Shown: one piece after another, positions 7,924 through 17,027 of the stretch | Numbering within the stretch: the stretch's first letter is position 1 | How the letters are laid out: each line of letters opens with the position of its first letter | Assembly (NCBI GenBank): GCA_964350245.1 | Contig: CAYGJC010000001.1 | Location: 132,017-196,016, forward strand | From: JAJACP01 sp964350245 | Lineage (GTDB): Bacteria > Chlamydiota > Chlamydiia > Chlamydiales > JAAKFR01 | Direction of reading: 5' to 3' | Length of the DNA: 64,000 nucleotides | The notes under the pieces: model-generated | What the model was told of the DNA's origin: nothing | The model's input: only the letters and a program-made list of their open reading frames with translations | Database searches by the model: none | Program-made: the position numbers and the translations under genes

Positions 7924-8259
7924 ATGGAATTCGATATTGGATTTCTTGAGCTAGATAATGGAAAATGCCCCTATCTTGAATGGGAACAGAAGCTAGACAA
8001 AGTTGTCCGAGGGGCTGTAAGGATTCGAATCAATCGACTCCGCTTGGGCAATTTTGGTGATTGTAAAACCATTAAAGGGATAAGGGGCTTATATGAACTG
8101 CGGATCCATTTGGGAGCTGGATATCGCCTCTATTTTGGCAAAGATCATGATAAACTTGTGATCATGCTTTGTGGAGGTTCAAAGCGATCTCAAGAACGTG
8201 ATATCGAGAAAGCCAAAAAATATTGGCAATTCTACAAAGAGTTGCAAAAAAGGAGATAA
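7924..8259 (+). CDS. HI1419-type addiction-module toxin (RelE/HigB-like)
   Basis: A 111-residue protein. The central region RIRINRLRLGNFGDCK, then ELRIHLGAGYRLYF, then LCGGSKRSQERDIEKAKKYW matches the 'addiction module killer' family related to HI1419 (RelE/HigB superfamily). These toxins usually cleave mRNA on the ribosome. The basic residues and the conserved GYR(L/V)YF strand are present, so it looks intact. The stop TAA is two bases before the GTG of the antitoxin, giving a toxin-first operon as in the HI1419/HI1420 pair. Confidence 0.85.
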   Translation: MEFDIGFLELDNGKCPYLEWEQKLDKVVRGAVRIRINRLRLGNFGDCKTIKGIRGLYELRIHLGAGYRLYFGKDHDKLVIMLCGGSKRSQERDIEKAKKYWQFYKELQKRR

Positions 8260-8261
8260 AA

Positions 8262-8573
8262 GTGGGTAGAGTGAGGGATTACAAAGAACATCTTTTACAG
8301 CAGTTGCAAGATCGGAAAGAGGCCGCTGCTTATTTGAATGCAGCGCTTCAAGATGAAGATCCACATGTCTTTCTATTGGCATTGCGCGATATTGCAGAAG
8401 CCCAAGGAGGAATGAGCTGGTTAGCTGAAGAGGCCGATCTTAACCGAGAGAGTTTATATCGCACTCTCTCTCTACGAGGAAATCCTAGATTTTTTAACTT
8501 GCTATCTGTATTAAGTGCAATTGGACTAGAGCTTTCAATTCATCCCAAGCCAAGAAGACGCAAAACTGCTTAA
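8262..8573 (+). CDS. HI1420-type antitoxin with helix-turn-helix
   Basis: A 103-residue protein with GTG start at 8262, preceded by AGGAG six bases upstream inside the end of the toxin gene. The sequence RDYKEHLLQQLQDRKEAAAY leads into ALQDEDPHVFLLALRDIAEA, then the helix-turn-helix GGMSWLAEEADLNRESLYR and GNPRFFNLLSVLSAIGL, which is the HI1420 antitoxin pattern. It should bind the toxin and the operator upstream of it. The basic tail KPRRRKTA is probably disordered. Confidence 0.85.
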   Translation: MGRVRDYKEHLLQQLQDRKEAAAYLNAALQDEDPHVFLLALRDIAEAQGGMSWLAEEADLNRESLYRTLSLRGNPRFFNLLSVLSAIGLELSIHPKPRRRKTA

Positions 8574-8621
8574 TGGTTTCAATATCTCGTAAATAATTTA
8601 AACAAAACACTAAAGAGATAT

Positions 8622-8735
8622 ATGCTTGAAGTGCTATCAATCCTAGGCTTGATCATTTTCTCAATTATCTTATTATTTGGTGGTTACGTAACAGAAGTGT
8701 TTCACCACAACCGACCAAATATGAGACTATCCTAG
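8622..8735 (+). CDS. Possible 37-residue membrane peptide
   Basis: An ATG at 8622 opens 37 codons: one hydrophobic segment (SILGLIIFSIILLFGGYV) and a short polar tail with two His residues. A weak AGAG-type ribosome-binding site precedes it. It overlaps the end of the transposase remnant by a few bases. It lies right after the toxin-antitoxin operon, where small membrane peptides can occur, but there is no independent support. Confidence 0.25.
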   Translation: MLEVLSILGLIIFSIILLFGGYVTEVFHHNRPNMRLS

Positions 8736-9134
8736 TATTTTCCTACACAAATAGAAGCACAGCCTCACAAGAACTATTGCAGAATACGCGTCTATAAGTC
8801 TTTCCCATCTTGTAGCTATTCTTCGATAACATCTTTTTAGCCAGCTAATAGCTCTCTCTGCCCTCCAGCGGACCCTCTTAATCCACCTACTCCCTCTTTG
8901 GCCCTTTCCTCGATAGGGAATTAAAGGGTAGATTCCCATCATCAGTAGCTGCACTCGGACCTCTCGGCTATCATACCCTTTGTCAGCTTCAAGAAAGACA
9001 ATTCGATGAGAAGGTAACAGTGGCTCTATCTCTCGTGTTAGAACCTTTACCTGTTTGCGTTCATCACCTTTCGCTGAGGTGATTTTTGCACCTAAAGGGA
9101 GCCCATGTTCGCTCGCAAGCAAAACTCCAAAATC
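8727..9134 (-). pseudogene. IS5-like (DDE) transposase fragment, N-terminal part missing
   Basis: About 135 codons of a transposase C-terminus: EADKGYDSREVR, then YPLIPYRGKGQRGS, RWRAERAISWLKRCYRRIATRWER and a hydrophobic end. The second DDE Asp is probably in DKGYDS and the Glu in RAERAISWLK. An in-frame TGA at 9137-9135 interrupts the frame upstream. No N-terminal half or terminal inverted repeats are recognisable, so this is a dead remnant of an insertion sequence. Confidence 0.8.
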
Positions 9135-9204
9135 TCATTGTTTTGGTTAATCTAAGGAAATCCGCAACTTCGGCATAATTACGGCATTGGGTCGGCAAGC
9201 AAAA

Positions 9205-9311
9205 AAATTTCAGCCTAAAAAGAGGTAGGTTTTGGAGGATCTTGACGAGGGCTGTACGAGTAGTACGGCCGAGGAGAGATCATTCAAAAGACTTTCTTTT
9301 TAACTGAAATT

Positions 9312-9312
<1 letters not shown>
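9205..9312. repeat. Large imperfect palindromic repeat, copy 1, abutting tRNA-Phe
   Basis: The arms begin AAATTTCAG (9205-9213) and end CTGAAATTT (9304-9312), and pair imperfectly over about 45 bases around a centre containing two GTAC motifs. On the minus strand the hairpin directly follows the tRNA 3' end and finishes in a run of seven T, so it could serve as the tRNA transcription terminator. The central ~50 bases are similar to copy 2 at 23876-23977: TGATCTCTC, CTCG, CCGTAC, GTAC and AGATC in the same order. Confidence 0.65.
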
Positions 9313-9384
<72 letters not shown>

Positions 9385-9417
9385 AAAGAAAGCAAGACAA
9401 TAGGACATTTTTGCGCT

Positions 9418-10635
9418 TTAGTGCAATGCTTTTCTGCGGGAGAGGGATAAATGGATTAGCCCACCTAGAATACTAAGAACGCTAAAGAGAGTGATGGTGG
9501 ATTTTAGGAAGTAGGAGGCTAGGAAGCCGATCACAATGCCGACGAAGGCTTCGGAGAAAAATTGAAGGGAAAGGTTGTTGCCTAGCACGCGGCCTTGCTC
9601 TTTTTGGGTAACGGCGTGGGAAAGAAGGGTGGTACAGGAGGGCAGGCAGAGGGCAATGCCTAAACCGATAAAGAAGAGAAAAAACCAGAGGGTCCATAGA
9701 GCGGTGGGTAGAAGCGCTAGCTGCAGAAAAATGCCGATCCAAAGAGCTGAGGAAATAACAAGCTGCTCGGGTGTAAACCTTTTGGAGAGAGGACCGATTA
9801 GCCAAATGTTCACAACGAGAAAGGGAACGGAGGACCAGGCAATAAAAATGCCAAGAAGGGTCACGCTGATGCTAAACCGGGTGACGATGTAGATCGGAAA
9901 TCCTTGAAAAAAACCAAAAATCCCAAGAAAAATCAGGAAGTTAGCAAGAAAGTAAGGCCGAATTCTACGGTTTAAAAAAATGTTTTTTAAATTAGTAAAT
10001 GCTTCTAAATAAGGAATATGTTCTCTTCTATGGAGAGGATGTGTCTCTTTAAATGTAAAAAGAAACCACAAAAAGGTGAAAAAGAGGAGACCTCCTATAA
10101 ATAGAAAGGGCGTTTTGTAGGAAAACCACGAGACTAGATCGGAATTAGCCAGTTTACCCCCTACTAGAGGGCCCACGATAAAGGCCACGGCTGCGCTTAG
10201 ATAAAGAAAGCCAAACAGCCGTGCACGCTCTTTTTTGGGGGCGATATCAGCAATGACTCCTTGTGCCAGTGTCGTATTCCCCTCGGAAAGACCTGCAATG
10301 ATGAGGGAAAGAGCCACTAAAAGGTAGCTGTTGATGGCAATTCCATAAGCGATCACAAAGTAGATAAGAGTGGTGACCACGAGTGAATAGAGTAAAATAG
10401 GGCGACGTCCAAAGCGATCAGAGAGAGCCCCTAAGATGGGAGAGCTAAAAAACTGTCCAAAGGGATAGCAAGCAAGCAGAAAGCCCAAAGCAAGAATACG
10501 GATCTCCGTGGGCGCCTCAGGAGAAAGTAGTCTCCCTTGCTCATGTAAAAGCAGTGGGGTGAAAATCGTGATGACCAGGCTATAGCCTACATAGCCAAAA
10601 AACGTGATCAAAAAAACAGGAAGAATCCGTCGCAT
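9418..10635 (-). CDS. Major facilitator superfamily transporter (TetA/multidrug-like)
   Basis: A 405-residue membrane protein with about twelve hydrophobic segments. MFS motif A is visible between segments 2 and 3 as GALSDRFGRRPILLY, and a motif-C-like GFLYLSAAVAFIVGPLVGG lies in segment 5. These fit the drug:proton antiporter branch related to TetA. The substrate cannot be read from sequence. The start lies three bases after the stop of the upstream Tsp gene, so the two form an operon. Confidence 0.85.
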   Translation of the reverse strand: MRRILPVFLITFFGYVGYSLVITIFTPLLLHEQGRLLSPEAPTEIRILALGFLLACYPFGQFFSSPILGALSDRFGRRPILLYSLVVTTLIYFVIAYGIAINSYLLVALSLIIAGLSEGNTTLAQGVIADIAPKKERARLFGFLYLSAAVAFIVGPLVGGKLANSDLVSWFSYKTPFLFIGGLLFFTFLWFLFTFKETHPLHRREHIPYLEAFTNLKNIFLNRRIRPYFLANFLIFLGIFGFFQGFPIYIVTRFSISVTLLGIFIAWSSVPFLVVNIWLIGPLSKRFTPEQLVISSALWIGIFLQLALLPTALWTLWFFLFFIGLGIALCLPSCTTLLSHAVTQKEQGRVLGNNLSLQFFSEAFVGIVIGFLASYFLKSTITLFSVLSILGGLIHLSLSRRKALH

Positions 10636-10638
10636 AAA

Positions 10639-12585
10639 CTACTTGGAAAGGAAGATCATATCTTTGACAATATTCACTGACTCATCCATTTGCAAGTCAT
10701 TTGATCCACTTTCTACCGTTTCTTTGGGCTGAAGATCGCCTTTTATTTTCTGCAGAAAGAGCTGGTAATTGCGATTCTGATCGAGCCGTTTTGCACTATT
10801 GGCCTTCAGCTGAGGAAGGAGGGCTGTCCATTTGCTTTCAATTGGCTGAAGGGTAGGTGTGTAGTATTTCTGAAACCACCTACGGGCGAAAGGATCCACA
10901 TCAGAGAGAGTGTCGTCAAAGGCAGGAGGAACGTGATCGGGAGCTAAGGGATAATCCAAGTGCGCCTCGCCAACTTTTTCAAATTGATAGAGAGAGGGAA
11001 CGACAATGTCAGATTTTACTCCATCAATTTGTGTCGATTTACCTGAAACCGTATAGTATTTTCCAACTGTGACCTTGAAAAAGGAGTCGGTTTTATCATT
11101 TGTGACAGTTTGGTGTTGAATGGTTCCTTTTCCGTACGTTTGATCATCTCCGACAACAACAGCCACTCCATAATCTTTCAGAGTTTGGGCTACAATTTCG
11201 GTGGCTGAAGCTGAACCGCGCGAGATTAAAACAACAAGAGGTCCATCATAATAGCGCTCTCCATCTACGGTTCGGTAGTATTTGACTGTCCCATCGGAGT
11301 ACTTGGAGATGACAACAACGCCACTTGAAATGAAAAGACCACTTACTTTTACCGCTTGTGTCAAAAAGCCTCCCCCATTTTCTCTCATGTCAAGAACAAG
11401 ACCATATAGAGGGCCTTGAGCACGCAGCTCATCGATGGCATTTTGGAGATCTTTTTCGCTGCTTAAACCACCGGCTCCTTCATAGAAGGAGTGAAGTGTA
11501 ATTTTTCCAATCACACCATCTCCATAAGGCTCAGCTTCTACATCAACGCGTTTATCATCGAGAGTGATTTTCTTGCGGGTCAGCTCAACGGTTAAGCGTT
11601 TTGGATCTTTTTCTGTCTGACGTAGAAGACCCAAGCGGGTCTTTGTCCCCTCTTTGCCGCGCATCTTTTCTAATACTTTCTGGAACGAGGCCCCTTCAAT
11701 AGACTCTCCATCAACCTCAACTATTGTATCTCCCGGTTGAATTTTGCCTCCTAAGGCAGCAGGCCCTCCATCTATAACTTGCTGGATGGTAATGCCCTCA
11801 ATCCCCTCTCGCAAAACAACACCAATCCCACACATCCCTTTCTCCAGCTGCACCTTCATGGCATAGGCTTCCTCAGGACTGTAATAGGCGGTGTGGGCAT
11901 CCAGACTGTTGGCTAGCGCCTTTAGAGTGCGTAGAACAACCTGGTGCTCTTGCTTTTTTTGCGAAAGGGAGTGGTTATGCTCATTGACTCCTAAATACTC
12001 ATTTTCAACCAGTCTTAACTGCTTCTCACACAAGGCAACCAGTTTATGTTCTTTCCCCTCGTAGGAGGGATGGCCCAACTCCTCCATCTGAAAGGCAATC
12101 AGTCGAAGAAAGCGGTCGCGGTGTCGCTCTTGTAACCCTTTTAGAGTGGCGGGATAGTCAGTGTCGGTATCTCCTAACACTTTCACTTCCTTAGCCGCAG
12201 TGATCAGCTCAGCGGGGTTGCGCTCCCAATCGGCTCGCCAACCTCTAGCCCGTTGAATGCTGCTTTGCACCTTTTTGTTAAGAGCAAAGTAGGTTGTAAA
12301 CTGATTCTGCCGATACTCCGCATCCATTGTGCGTAGAAGTTGCTGACTGGGATGTAAATAGGGCGCTGCCTCCTCTTGTAGAAGATAGGCATGGCTAGGA
12401 TCAAACTGATTTAAATAAATCTTTAGCGAACGCTCAAATACTTGAGCTGAAACTTCTTTTTGATCGACATGTAATTCAAAAAATTGACTCATAATATCGG
12501 GAACATTATGAGGAGTGAGGAGAGCTTCTTGAGAAAAAAGGGAAGAAAAGCAAAGTAAAAAGAAAAAAATCAAGCGCTGTCTCAT
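10639..12585 (-). CDS. tsp: Tail-specific protease (Tsp/Prc, S41), paralogue 1
   Basis: A 648-residue protein with a signal peptide (MRQRLIFFFLLCFSSLFSQ). After an N-terminal helical domain with the Tsp motif LDAHTAYYSPEEA comes a PDZ domain (GIGVVLREGIEGITIQQV to about GESIEG). The S41 catalytic region follows: RGSASATEIVAQTLKDYG with the nucleophilic Ser, and QTYGKGT with the Lys. Tsp proteases degrade proteins in the periplasm from their C-termini; the chlamydial one has also been linked to host-protein cleavage. A second paralogue lies at 45386-47299. This copy sits in an operon with an MFS transporter and diverges from scpA. Confidence 0.88.
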   Translation of the reverse strand: MRQRLIFFFLLCFSSLFSQEALLTPHNVPDIMSQFFELHVDQKEVSAQVFERSLKIYLNQFDPSHAYLLQEEAAPYLHPSQQLLRTMDAEYRQNQFTTYFALNKKVQSSIQRARGWRADWERNPAELITAAKEVKVLGDTDTDYPATLKGLQERHRDRFLRLIAFQMEELGHPSYEGKEHKLVALCEKQLRLVENEYLGVNEHNHSLSQKKQEHQVVLRTLKALANSLDAHTAYYSPEEAYAMKVQLEKGMCGIGVVLREGIEGITIQQVIDGGPAALGGKIQPGDTIVEVDGESIEGASFQKVLEKMRGKEGTKTRLGLLRQTEKDPKRLTVELTRKKITLDDKRVDVEAEPYGDGVIGKITLHSFYEGAGGLSSEKDLQNAIDELRAQGPLYGLVLDMRENGGGFLTQAVKVSGLFISSGVVVISKYSDGTVKYYRTVDGERYYDGPLVVLISRGSASATEIVAQTLKDYGVAVVVGDDQTYGKGTIQHQTVTNDKTDSFFKVTVGKYYTVSGKSTQIDGVKSDIVVPSLYQFEKVGEAHLDYPLAPDHVPPAFDDTLSDVDPFARRWFQKYYTPTLQPIESKWTALLPQLKANSAKRLDQNRNYQLFLQKIKGDLQPKETVESGSNDLQMDESVNIVKDMIFLSK

Positions 12586-12656
12586 TGCAATTTCCCGTTA
12601 GTTCGTTTATTCTGGTGCTCTCGTTTTAATTATCGGAAGAATAAGAATTTTCTTTA

Positions 12657-13376
12657 GTGAATCATTTAAGTTTTAATCAGACGCCGTCCTTTTCGTTAGA
12701 GAACTTTGAAGGCTCTCTGGAGTTACTCCTCTATCTCATTCAAAAAGAAGAGGTCGATGTGTGCAGTGTCGCCATCCAAGAGTTGACCCAACAGCTAATG
12801 GCTGCACTGCAGCAATCAGGCGTGGAAACCAACGCGGAACTGATGGGGCTTGCAGCCACTCTTCTTTTGATAAAAAGCCAAAAACTGCTTCCCAACGAAG
12901 CAATTGAAACGATTGAGCCCCAAGAAGATCCGCGTATTGAAATGATCGAAAAGCTGATTGAATACTGCCGTTTCCGCGATGCCGCTACCACACTTCTTGC
13001 CCGCGAGCAGGAACAAAAAGCGCACTTTCCTAGGGCAGCTCCTGCATTCCGCAAGGAAAAAGGACCGGGACTTGAAGAAGTTGAGCTCAACGACTTAAAA
13101 GCAGTTCTACTTGATGTGATGAGACGTGCTGAAAAAAAGACCCATCTGATTCAAGATGAACCGTGGCATGTGGCTCCTAAAATTGCTTGGTTTCAGGAGG
13201 CACTGAAAAGTCGAGCCTCCCTCCCTTTTGACGAGGTATTTTCTGACACAAAGTGCCGAGGGGAGCTGATAGTCTCTTTTCTGGCGCTGCTCGAGATGAT
13301 GAAGCTCCAAAAGCTAATGGTTGTCAGAGAAAACAATTTTTTGTATATTACTGCTACTTATAATCATGAGCATTAA
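12657..13376 (+). CDS. scpA: Segregation and condensation protein ScpA
   Basis: A 239-residue protein with GTG start. The N-terminal motif FEGSLELLLYLIQKEEVDV, with the following ELTQQLMA and ATLLLIKSQKLLP, is diagnostic for the kleisin ScpA. The C-terminal winged-helix region ends near FLALLEMMKLQKLMVV. ScpA bridges SMC heads and partners with ScpB in chromosome condensation. It overlaps scpB by 11 bases. No strong ribosome-binding site is visible, only purine-rich AGAAT-type sequence. Confidence 0.93.
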   Translation: MNHLSFNQTPSFSLENFEGSLELLLYLIQKEEVDVCSVAIQELTQQLMAALQQSGVETNAELMGLAATLLLIKSQKLLPNEAIETIEPQEDPRIEMIEKLIEYCRFRDAATTLLAREQEQKAHFPRAAPAFRKEKGPGLEEVELNDLKAVLLDVMRRAEKKTHLIQDEPWHVAPKIAWFQEALKSRASLPFDEVFSDTKCRGELIVSFLALLEMMKLQKLMVVRENNFLYITATYNHEH

Positions 13377-13947
13377 CCTACTCGAAGATACTTTAGAAGT
13401 TGCCACCAAGCGCGCCCACTCAACCAAAGAGCGTGAAATAAAGCGTATTGTGGAAGCGCTTCTTTTCGCCAGTAGCGAACCGATTCCTACTGCCAAACTC
13501 AAAGAGATCATCCAAACACAGTACCCTGTCCGCACTGCTGAGTTACGCCAAGTGATTGACTCTCTTTCTCAAGAGTATAAAAATGAAGGACACACATTTG
13601 AAATCGCTGAAATCGCCGGCGGCTATCTGCTGCGCACGATCGATGCCATGCAGCCATACATCGAGCTTCTCCACCAAGACCGACGCAGCGAAAAGCTCTC
13701 ACGCGCCGCTACTGAGGTCCTGGCTATTACTGCGTATCGCCAGCCGATTACCCGGCGTGAAATGGAAGAGATCCGTGGAGTCGACTGCTCAGGAACAGTG
13801 GTTTCGCTGGTTGAAAGAGGCTTGATCGAGGCCGTTGGGCGCAAAGAGGCCCCCGGCAGACCCATTCAGTATGGCATCACCAAGCGCTTTTTACAACATT
13901 TTGGGTTAAAAGATTTAGAAGATCTACGGGGACTAGCCGTCTCGTAA
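13366..13947 (+). CDS. scpB: Segregation and condensation protein ScpB
   Basis: A 193-residue protein, ATG at 13366 (MSINLLEDTLEV); the upstream in-frame extension is hydrophobic and overlaps scpA heavily, so I reject it. Two winged-helix domains are recognisable: IVEALLFASSEPIPTAKLKE at the start and LAITAYRQPITRREMEEIRG, then VVSLVERGLIEAVGRKEAPG, YGITKRFLQHFGL near the end. It acts with ScpA and SMC in chromosome segregation. The 11-base overlap with scpA indicates translational coupling. Confidence 0.93.
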   Translation: MSINLLEDTLEVATKRAHSTKEREIKRIVEALLFASSEPIPTAKLKEIIQTQYPVRTAELRQVIDSLSQEYKNEGHTFEIAEIAGGYLLRTIDAMQPYIELLHQDRRSEKLSRAATEVLAITAYRQPITRREMEEIRGVDCSGTVVSLVERGLIEAVGRKEAPGRPIQYGITKRFLQHFGLKDLEDLRGLAVS

Positions 13948-14274
13948 TCGCGCCCAGGCTGTTTTTTGGCAATTGCGCACAGATGCGATTGCAAGAGAGG
14001 CAACTGCCCCTAAGAAGACTCCACAACCCGTTGCTCCAAGGAATGTTCCTGCAAGAAAAGGGAAGATTCCCAATCCCATCATGACGTCAGCAGGCAGGGA
14101 TGAAACTCCAAAAAAAGTGAAAGCTAAGACAAACAAAACAAGGGTGATGACGGCCAAAGCACATGCGGAAATGAGCTCGTCTCGTTCTTGACGGTCATAC
14201 GTGCTAACCTTATCCCCGACATTCACATCTTCTGAAACACTTCGGGGTGGAAATCCTAAACAAGTTAATGCCAT
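13933..14274 (-). CDS. Hypothetical two-TM membrane protein
   Basis: A 113-residue protein. A polar N-terminus of about 35 residues is followed by two hydrophobic segments (ACALAVITLVLFVLAFTFFG and MGLGIFPFLAGTFLGATGCG running into a third short stretch). The bilobed arrangement resembles small chlamydial membrane or inclusion-membrane candidates, but I recognise no family. Its end overlaps the 3' end of scpB by 15 bases, tail to tail. Confidence 0.5.
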   Translation of the reverse strand: MALTCLGFPPRSVSEDVNVGDKVSTYDRQERDELISACALAVITLVLFVLAFTFFGVSSLPADVMMGLGIFPFLAGTFLGATGCGVFLGAVASLAIASVRNCQKTAWARLRDG

Positions 14275-14307
14275 GCGAGGAAGTATAGTAAAGAATAAGG
14301 GTAAATT

Positions 14308-15327
14308 TCAAGCACTTAATAGCCTGACTTCCTCGACAATGACGTCTGTCATTTTTTTCCAGTTATTATGTTCTACATCGCGACTGAGTTGGGCATGCAA
14401 AGAGTCCGCAAGCGTGCGTCTCTCTTCTGGCGAGGTATTCAGTAAATCTTTTAGTACGCGAGCATTATATTCAAATTGACGTGGCCGCAGTAAAAAAGGA
14501 TGGGTATAAGGGTAACCGGTCTCTTCACTGACAACAGGGATAAACCCACGCGCAGCTGCCTCTAAAATCGATACACATTGCGCTTCCCAAAGACCCGGTT
14601 GAATGAAGAAATCGGCTTCACCGGGAAGGCGACTGACCTGCTCTGGACACCGATGATCGATTTTTTTACCGTCTAGGCCATAAAGATGAAGCTGGCGTCC
14701 TACGTGTTTAACTAACTCGACGGCATGCTCTACTCCTTTCATGTGCCCTCTATTTCCGATGTAGAGAAAGTCATTGGTCTTATATTTCCACTTGATTCGT
14801 TTAAAAAGAGTTAAATCAATTGGTTGGTGGACCAGTCGTACTCTTTTTGACTGGAGATAGGCGTGCCAAAAATTGGTCGGTTTTTCGAAGTAGACCCGCT
14901 TATTAAACTCAGAAGTAAGCAGCACAAGGGAGGCTGCCCGATCGTAATAAGCCATCTCTACCTCTTTCGGGCAGCAGTTGAACCCCTCCTGCGCATGATC
15001 TTCATCTCCCACCCAAGGATTGAAGGCGATCAGACGCTTTGTTAAACGGCTGGCTGCCATAAAGGTCGGCCCGACATGCCCGACAACAACATCCGCAGGG
15101 CCGATTCGCTCAATTCGCTCAGGCTTTTCTCCTGAAAAGCGCAAAAAACGAACGCGAGGAAAATGCTCTCGAAGAGCCCTATAGACCCAGTAGCTGATTT
15201 CCGTGTTAGCCTTTAGTCCATTGTAGAAGCGGTCAAATCCGTTTTTATGGGTATAGACAAAGTAGACCCGTCTTCTAGCCGGTAAACTCTCGTGTAGCAG
15301 TTGAGCTAGCTTAAATAATGCCCTCAC
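14308..15327 (-). CDS. Glycosyltransferase (GT-B type, group 1-like)
   Basis: A 339-residue soluble protein with a GTG start at 15327 that overlaps the stop of the upstream glycosyltransferase. A nucleotide-sugar-binding C-terminal half is suggested by FLYIGNRGHMKGVEHAVELV, the glycine-rich loop before it, and ADFFIQPGLWEAQCVSILEA (the E-x7-E-like motif of GT-B retaining enzymes). Sugar donor and acceptor are unknown. Coupling to a GT2 enzyme suggests synthesis of a surface glycan or lipooligosaccharide. Confidence 0.75.
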   Translation of the reverse strand: MRALFKLAQLLHESLPARRRVYFVYTHKNGFDRFYNGLKANTEISYWVYRALREHFPRVRFLRFSGEKPERIERIGPADVVVGHVGPTFMAASRLTKRLIAFNPWVGDEDHAQEGFNCCPKEVEMAYYDRAASLVLLTSEFNKRVYFEKPTNFWHAYLQSKRVRLVHQPIDLTLFKRIKWKYKTNDFLYIGNRGHMKGVEHAVELVKHVGRQLHLYGLDGKKIDHRCPEQVSRLPGEADFFIQPGLWEAQCVSILEAAARGFIPVVSEETGYPYTHPFLLRPRQFEYNARVLKDLLNTSPEERRTLADSLHAQLSRDVEHNNWKKMTDVIVEEVRLLSA

Positions 15328-16064
15328 TATTCCACTCCTAGGAATTTTTGCCGTCTTTTTTTCCAGGTGCGGTACGAGCGAAAGCGCTCATAAAGAGTGG
15401 TCACATAGCGATTACGCACCCGATAAGCCTCATCGGCAACGCGGATTGGCTCACTTGTTGAGAGCGAGTCTTGGTGAGAACGGAAGTGGGCTAAAACTGT
15501 GGGCAAAGGAAAGCCTGTCTGGTGCGTGGCCAGTCTCAACCATAGGTCATAGTCCATGCAATAACGGAGAGCTTTATGGAAGCCACCCACTTTTTCAAAT
15601 AGGGATCTTTTGACGTAAGTGGCCGGATGCGTAATAAAATTATATTTACGCAATCGCTTGAAACTATATGACTCATAAGGAGTAGTCTGCAGCCAATCTC
15701 CGCAACTGTTGATAATGGCAGCCTGGCCATAGAGCCACTCAATATCAGGATGAAGCTTGAGTGTAGAGGCAACCATCGACAGAGTACGTGGATGGGCTAA
15801 AAGATCGTCAGCGTGCAGGTGCAGTAAAAACTCCCCCTTAGCAAAAGCAGCTCCTCTGTTCATGGCATCGGAAATACCCTCGTCTTTTCCCTCATAGATT
15901 TTCAGATGAGGAAAGCCACGCGCGATTTCAAGCGTCTGATCTGTGCTTCCCCCATCCCACAAAATATGTTCGAAATCTGTATATTCTTGGTCCGCAACGG
16001 AGCTCAGAGTTTGCTCCAGATAGGCGGCTGCATTATAGGTGATGGTCACAATACTGAATTTCAT
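15327..16064 (-). CDS. Family 2 glycosyltransferase
   Basis: A 245-residue protein with the GT2 fold: FSIVTITYNAAAYLEQTLSS at the N-terminus, DGGSTDQTLEIA, and the metal-binding acidic motif HLHADDLL at about residues 82-89, then a YCMDYDLWLRLA acceptor-side motif. This pattern resembles WcaA/colanic-acid-type transferases. It probably adds a sugar to an envelope glycan at the cytoplasmic membrane. It is the first gene of a two-gene operon, with stop and next start overlapping. Confidence 0.85.
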   Translation of the reverse strand: MKFSIVTITYNAAAYLEQTLSSVADQEYTDFEHILWDGGSTDQTLEIARGFPHLKIYEGKDEGISDAMNRGAAFAKGEFLLHLHADDLLAHPRTLSMVASTLKLHPDIEWLYGQAAIINSCGDWLQTTPYESYSFKRLRKYNFITHPATYVKRSLFEKVGGFHKALRYCMDYDLWLRLATHQTGFPLPTVLAHFRSHQDSLSTSEPIRVADEAYRVRNRYVTTLYERFRSYRTWKKRRQKFLGVE

Positions 16065-16131
16065 TAGCGAAAATGTAGCATCGGGAATGATTTCTTGCGA
16101 AAAAAAAGAAGAGGCATAAAGATGTCTTTTG

Positions 16132-16548
16132 ATGCTACGTATCTTACTTTTCAGTTTTTTACTCGTTACTGCAACAGGCTATAGTGAAGTCGTTACGCTC
16201 TCCTGCACCGCCTTAAAGAAGGGGGACGCCTTCGAAAAAGAGCTGATTGAAGCCAAAAAAACGGGAGCCACCGTTTCGGTTGACCTGGCTGACGACGAGC
16301 TTGTAGCGCTCTATCGAGAGCGTCTTTGGGAGGTGCTGCCTACCCGTGTGGATCAAGTTTTGGGTAGCGAGGCCCAAGCCTATGCCTTAACCGGCCTTCC
16401 CCCTAAAGAGGCAGCCGCCTTTCTAAAAAATTTCTGTTCTATTGCGGTTGTACATTCAGAAAAAGAGGGGTGCTGGGTCTGCTCAAGCGAGGGGCTATAC
16501 CACTCCAATGAGTCTCCTGAATCTATTGCAGCCAGCATAAAAAAGTAA
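16132..16548 (+). CDS. Hypothetical exported protein upstream of rpsL
   Basis: A 138-residue protein. The ATG at 16132 gives a good signal peptide (MLRILLFSFLLVTATGYSE). The mature part has four Cys residues and a mixed alpha/beta look, with no known motif. In C. trachomatis a hypothetical gene (CT440) also precedes the S12 gene, which suggests positional conservation, but I cannot confirm homology by sequence. Confidence 0.55.
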   Translation: MLRILLFSFLLVTATGYSEVVTLSCTALKKGDAFEKELIEAKKTGATVSVDLADDELVALYRERLWEVLPTRVDQVLGSEAQAYALTGLPPKEAAAFLKNFCSIAVVHSEKEGCWVCSSEGLYHSNESPESIAASIKK

Positions 16549-16650
16549 AAGGTGTGTTTTTTAACAATTCTCGATTGCAATGAAACACCCTCATCTCTAT
16601 AGTATATCCTATTCCAGTTGTGAATTTTTTATTTTTGAGGCGGAACGAAC

Positions 16651-17022
16651 ATGCCAACGATTAACCAGCTGATTCGGAAGGGTCGCAGTAACAAGATCCG
16701 ACGAAAAAAATCACCCGCGCTGCAGCGCTGCCCTCATAGACGAGGCGTTTGTCTTCAGGTGAAAACAAAAACACCTAAGAAGCCAAACTCTGCTCTGCGT
16801 AAAGTCGCCTGGGTGAGACTCTCTAATGGGCAAGAAATTATTGCCTATATCGGCGGAGAGGGACATAACCTCCAAGAACACAGCATCGTACTTGTACGAG
16901 GCGGGCGTGTAAAAGACCTGCCTGGTGTGCGGTACCACATTGTGCGTGGAGCGTTAGACTGTGCGGCTGTAAAAGACCGCAAACAGGGAAGATCGCTATA
17001 CGGAGCCAAACGGCCTAAGTAG
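16651..17022 (+). CDS. rpsL: 30S ribosomal protein S12
   Basis: A 123-residue protein starting MPTINQLIRKGR with the invariant TPKKPNSALRKVA loop, KLSNGQE-type strand and PGVRYHIVRGALD. It sits at the decoding centre; the Lys in KKPNSA is the streptomycin-sensitivity position and is unmutated. GAGGCGG-type purines precede the ATG. It is followed by a strong hairpin and a gap of 149 bases before rpsG, so it may be terminated separately. Confidence 0.98.
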   Translation: MPTINQLIRKGRSNKIRRKKSPALQRCPHRRGVCLQVKTKTPKKPNSALRKVAWVRLSNGQEIIAYIGGEGHNLQEHSIVLVRGGRVKDLPGVRYHIVRGALDCAAVKDRKQGRSLYGAKRPK

Positions 17023-17027
17023 TAACG

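Noticed and set aside
12740..13310. Several long minus-strand frames inside scpA
   Set aside because: They are shadows of a well-supported scpA gene with typical Ser/Arg-rich antisense composition.
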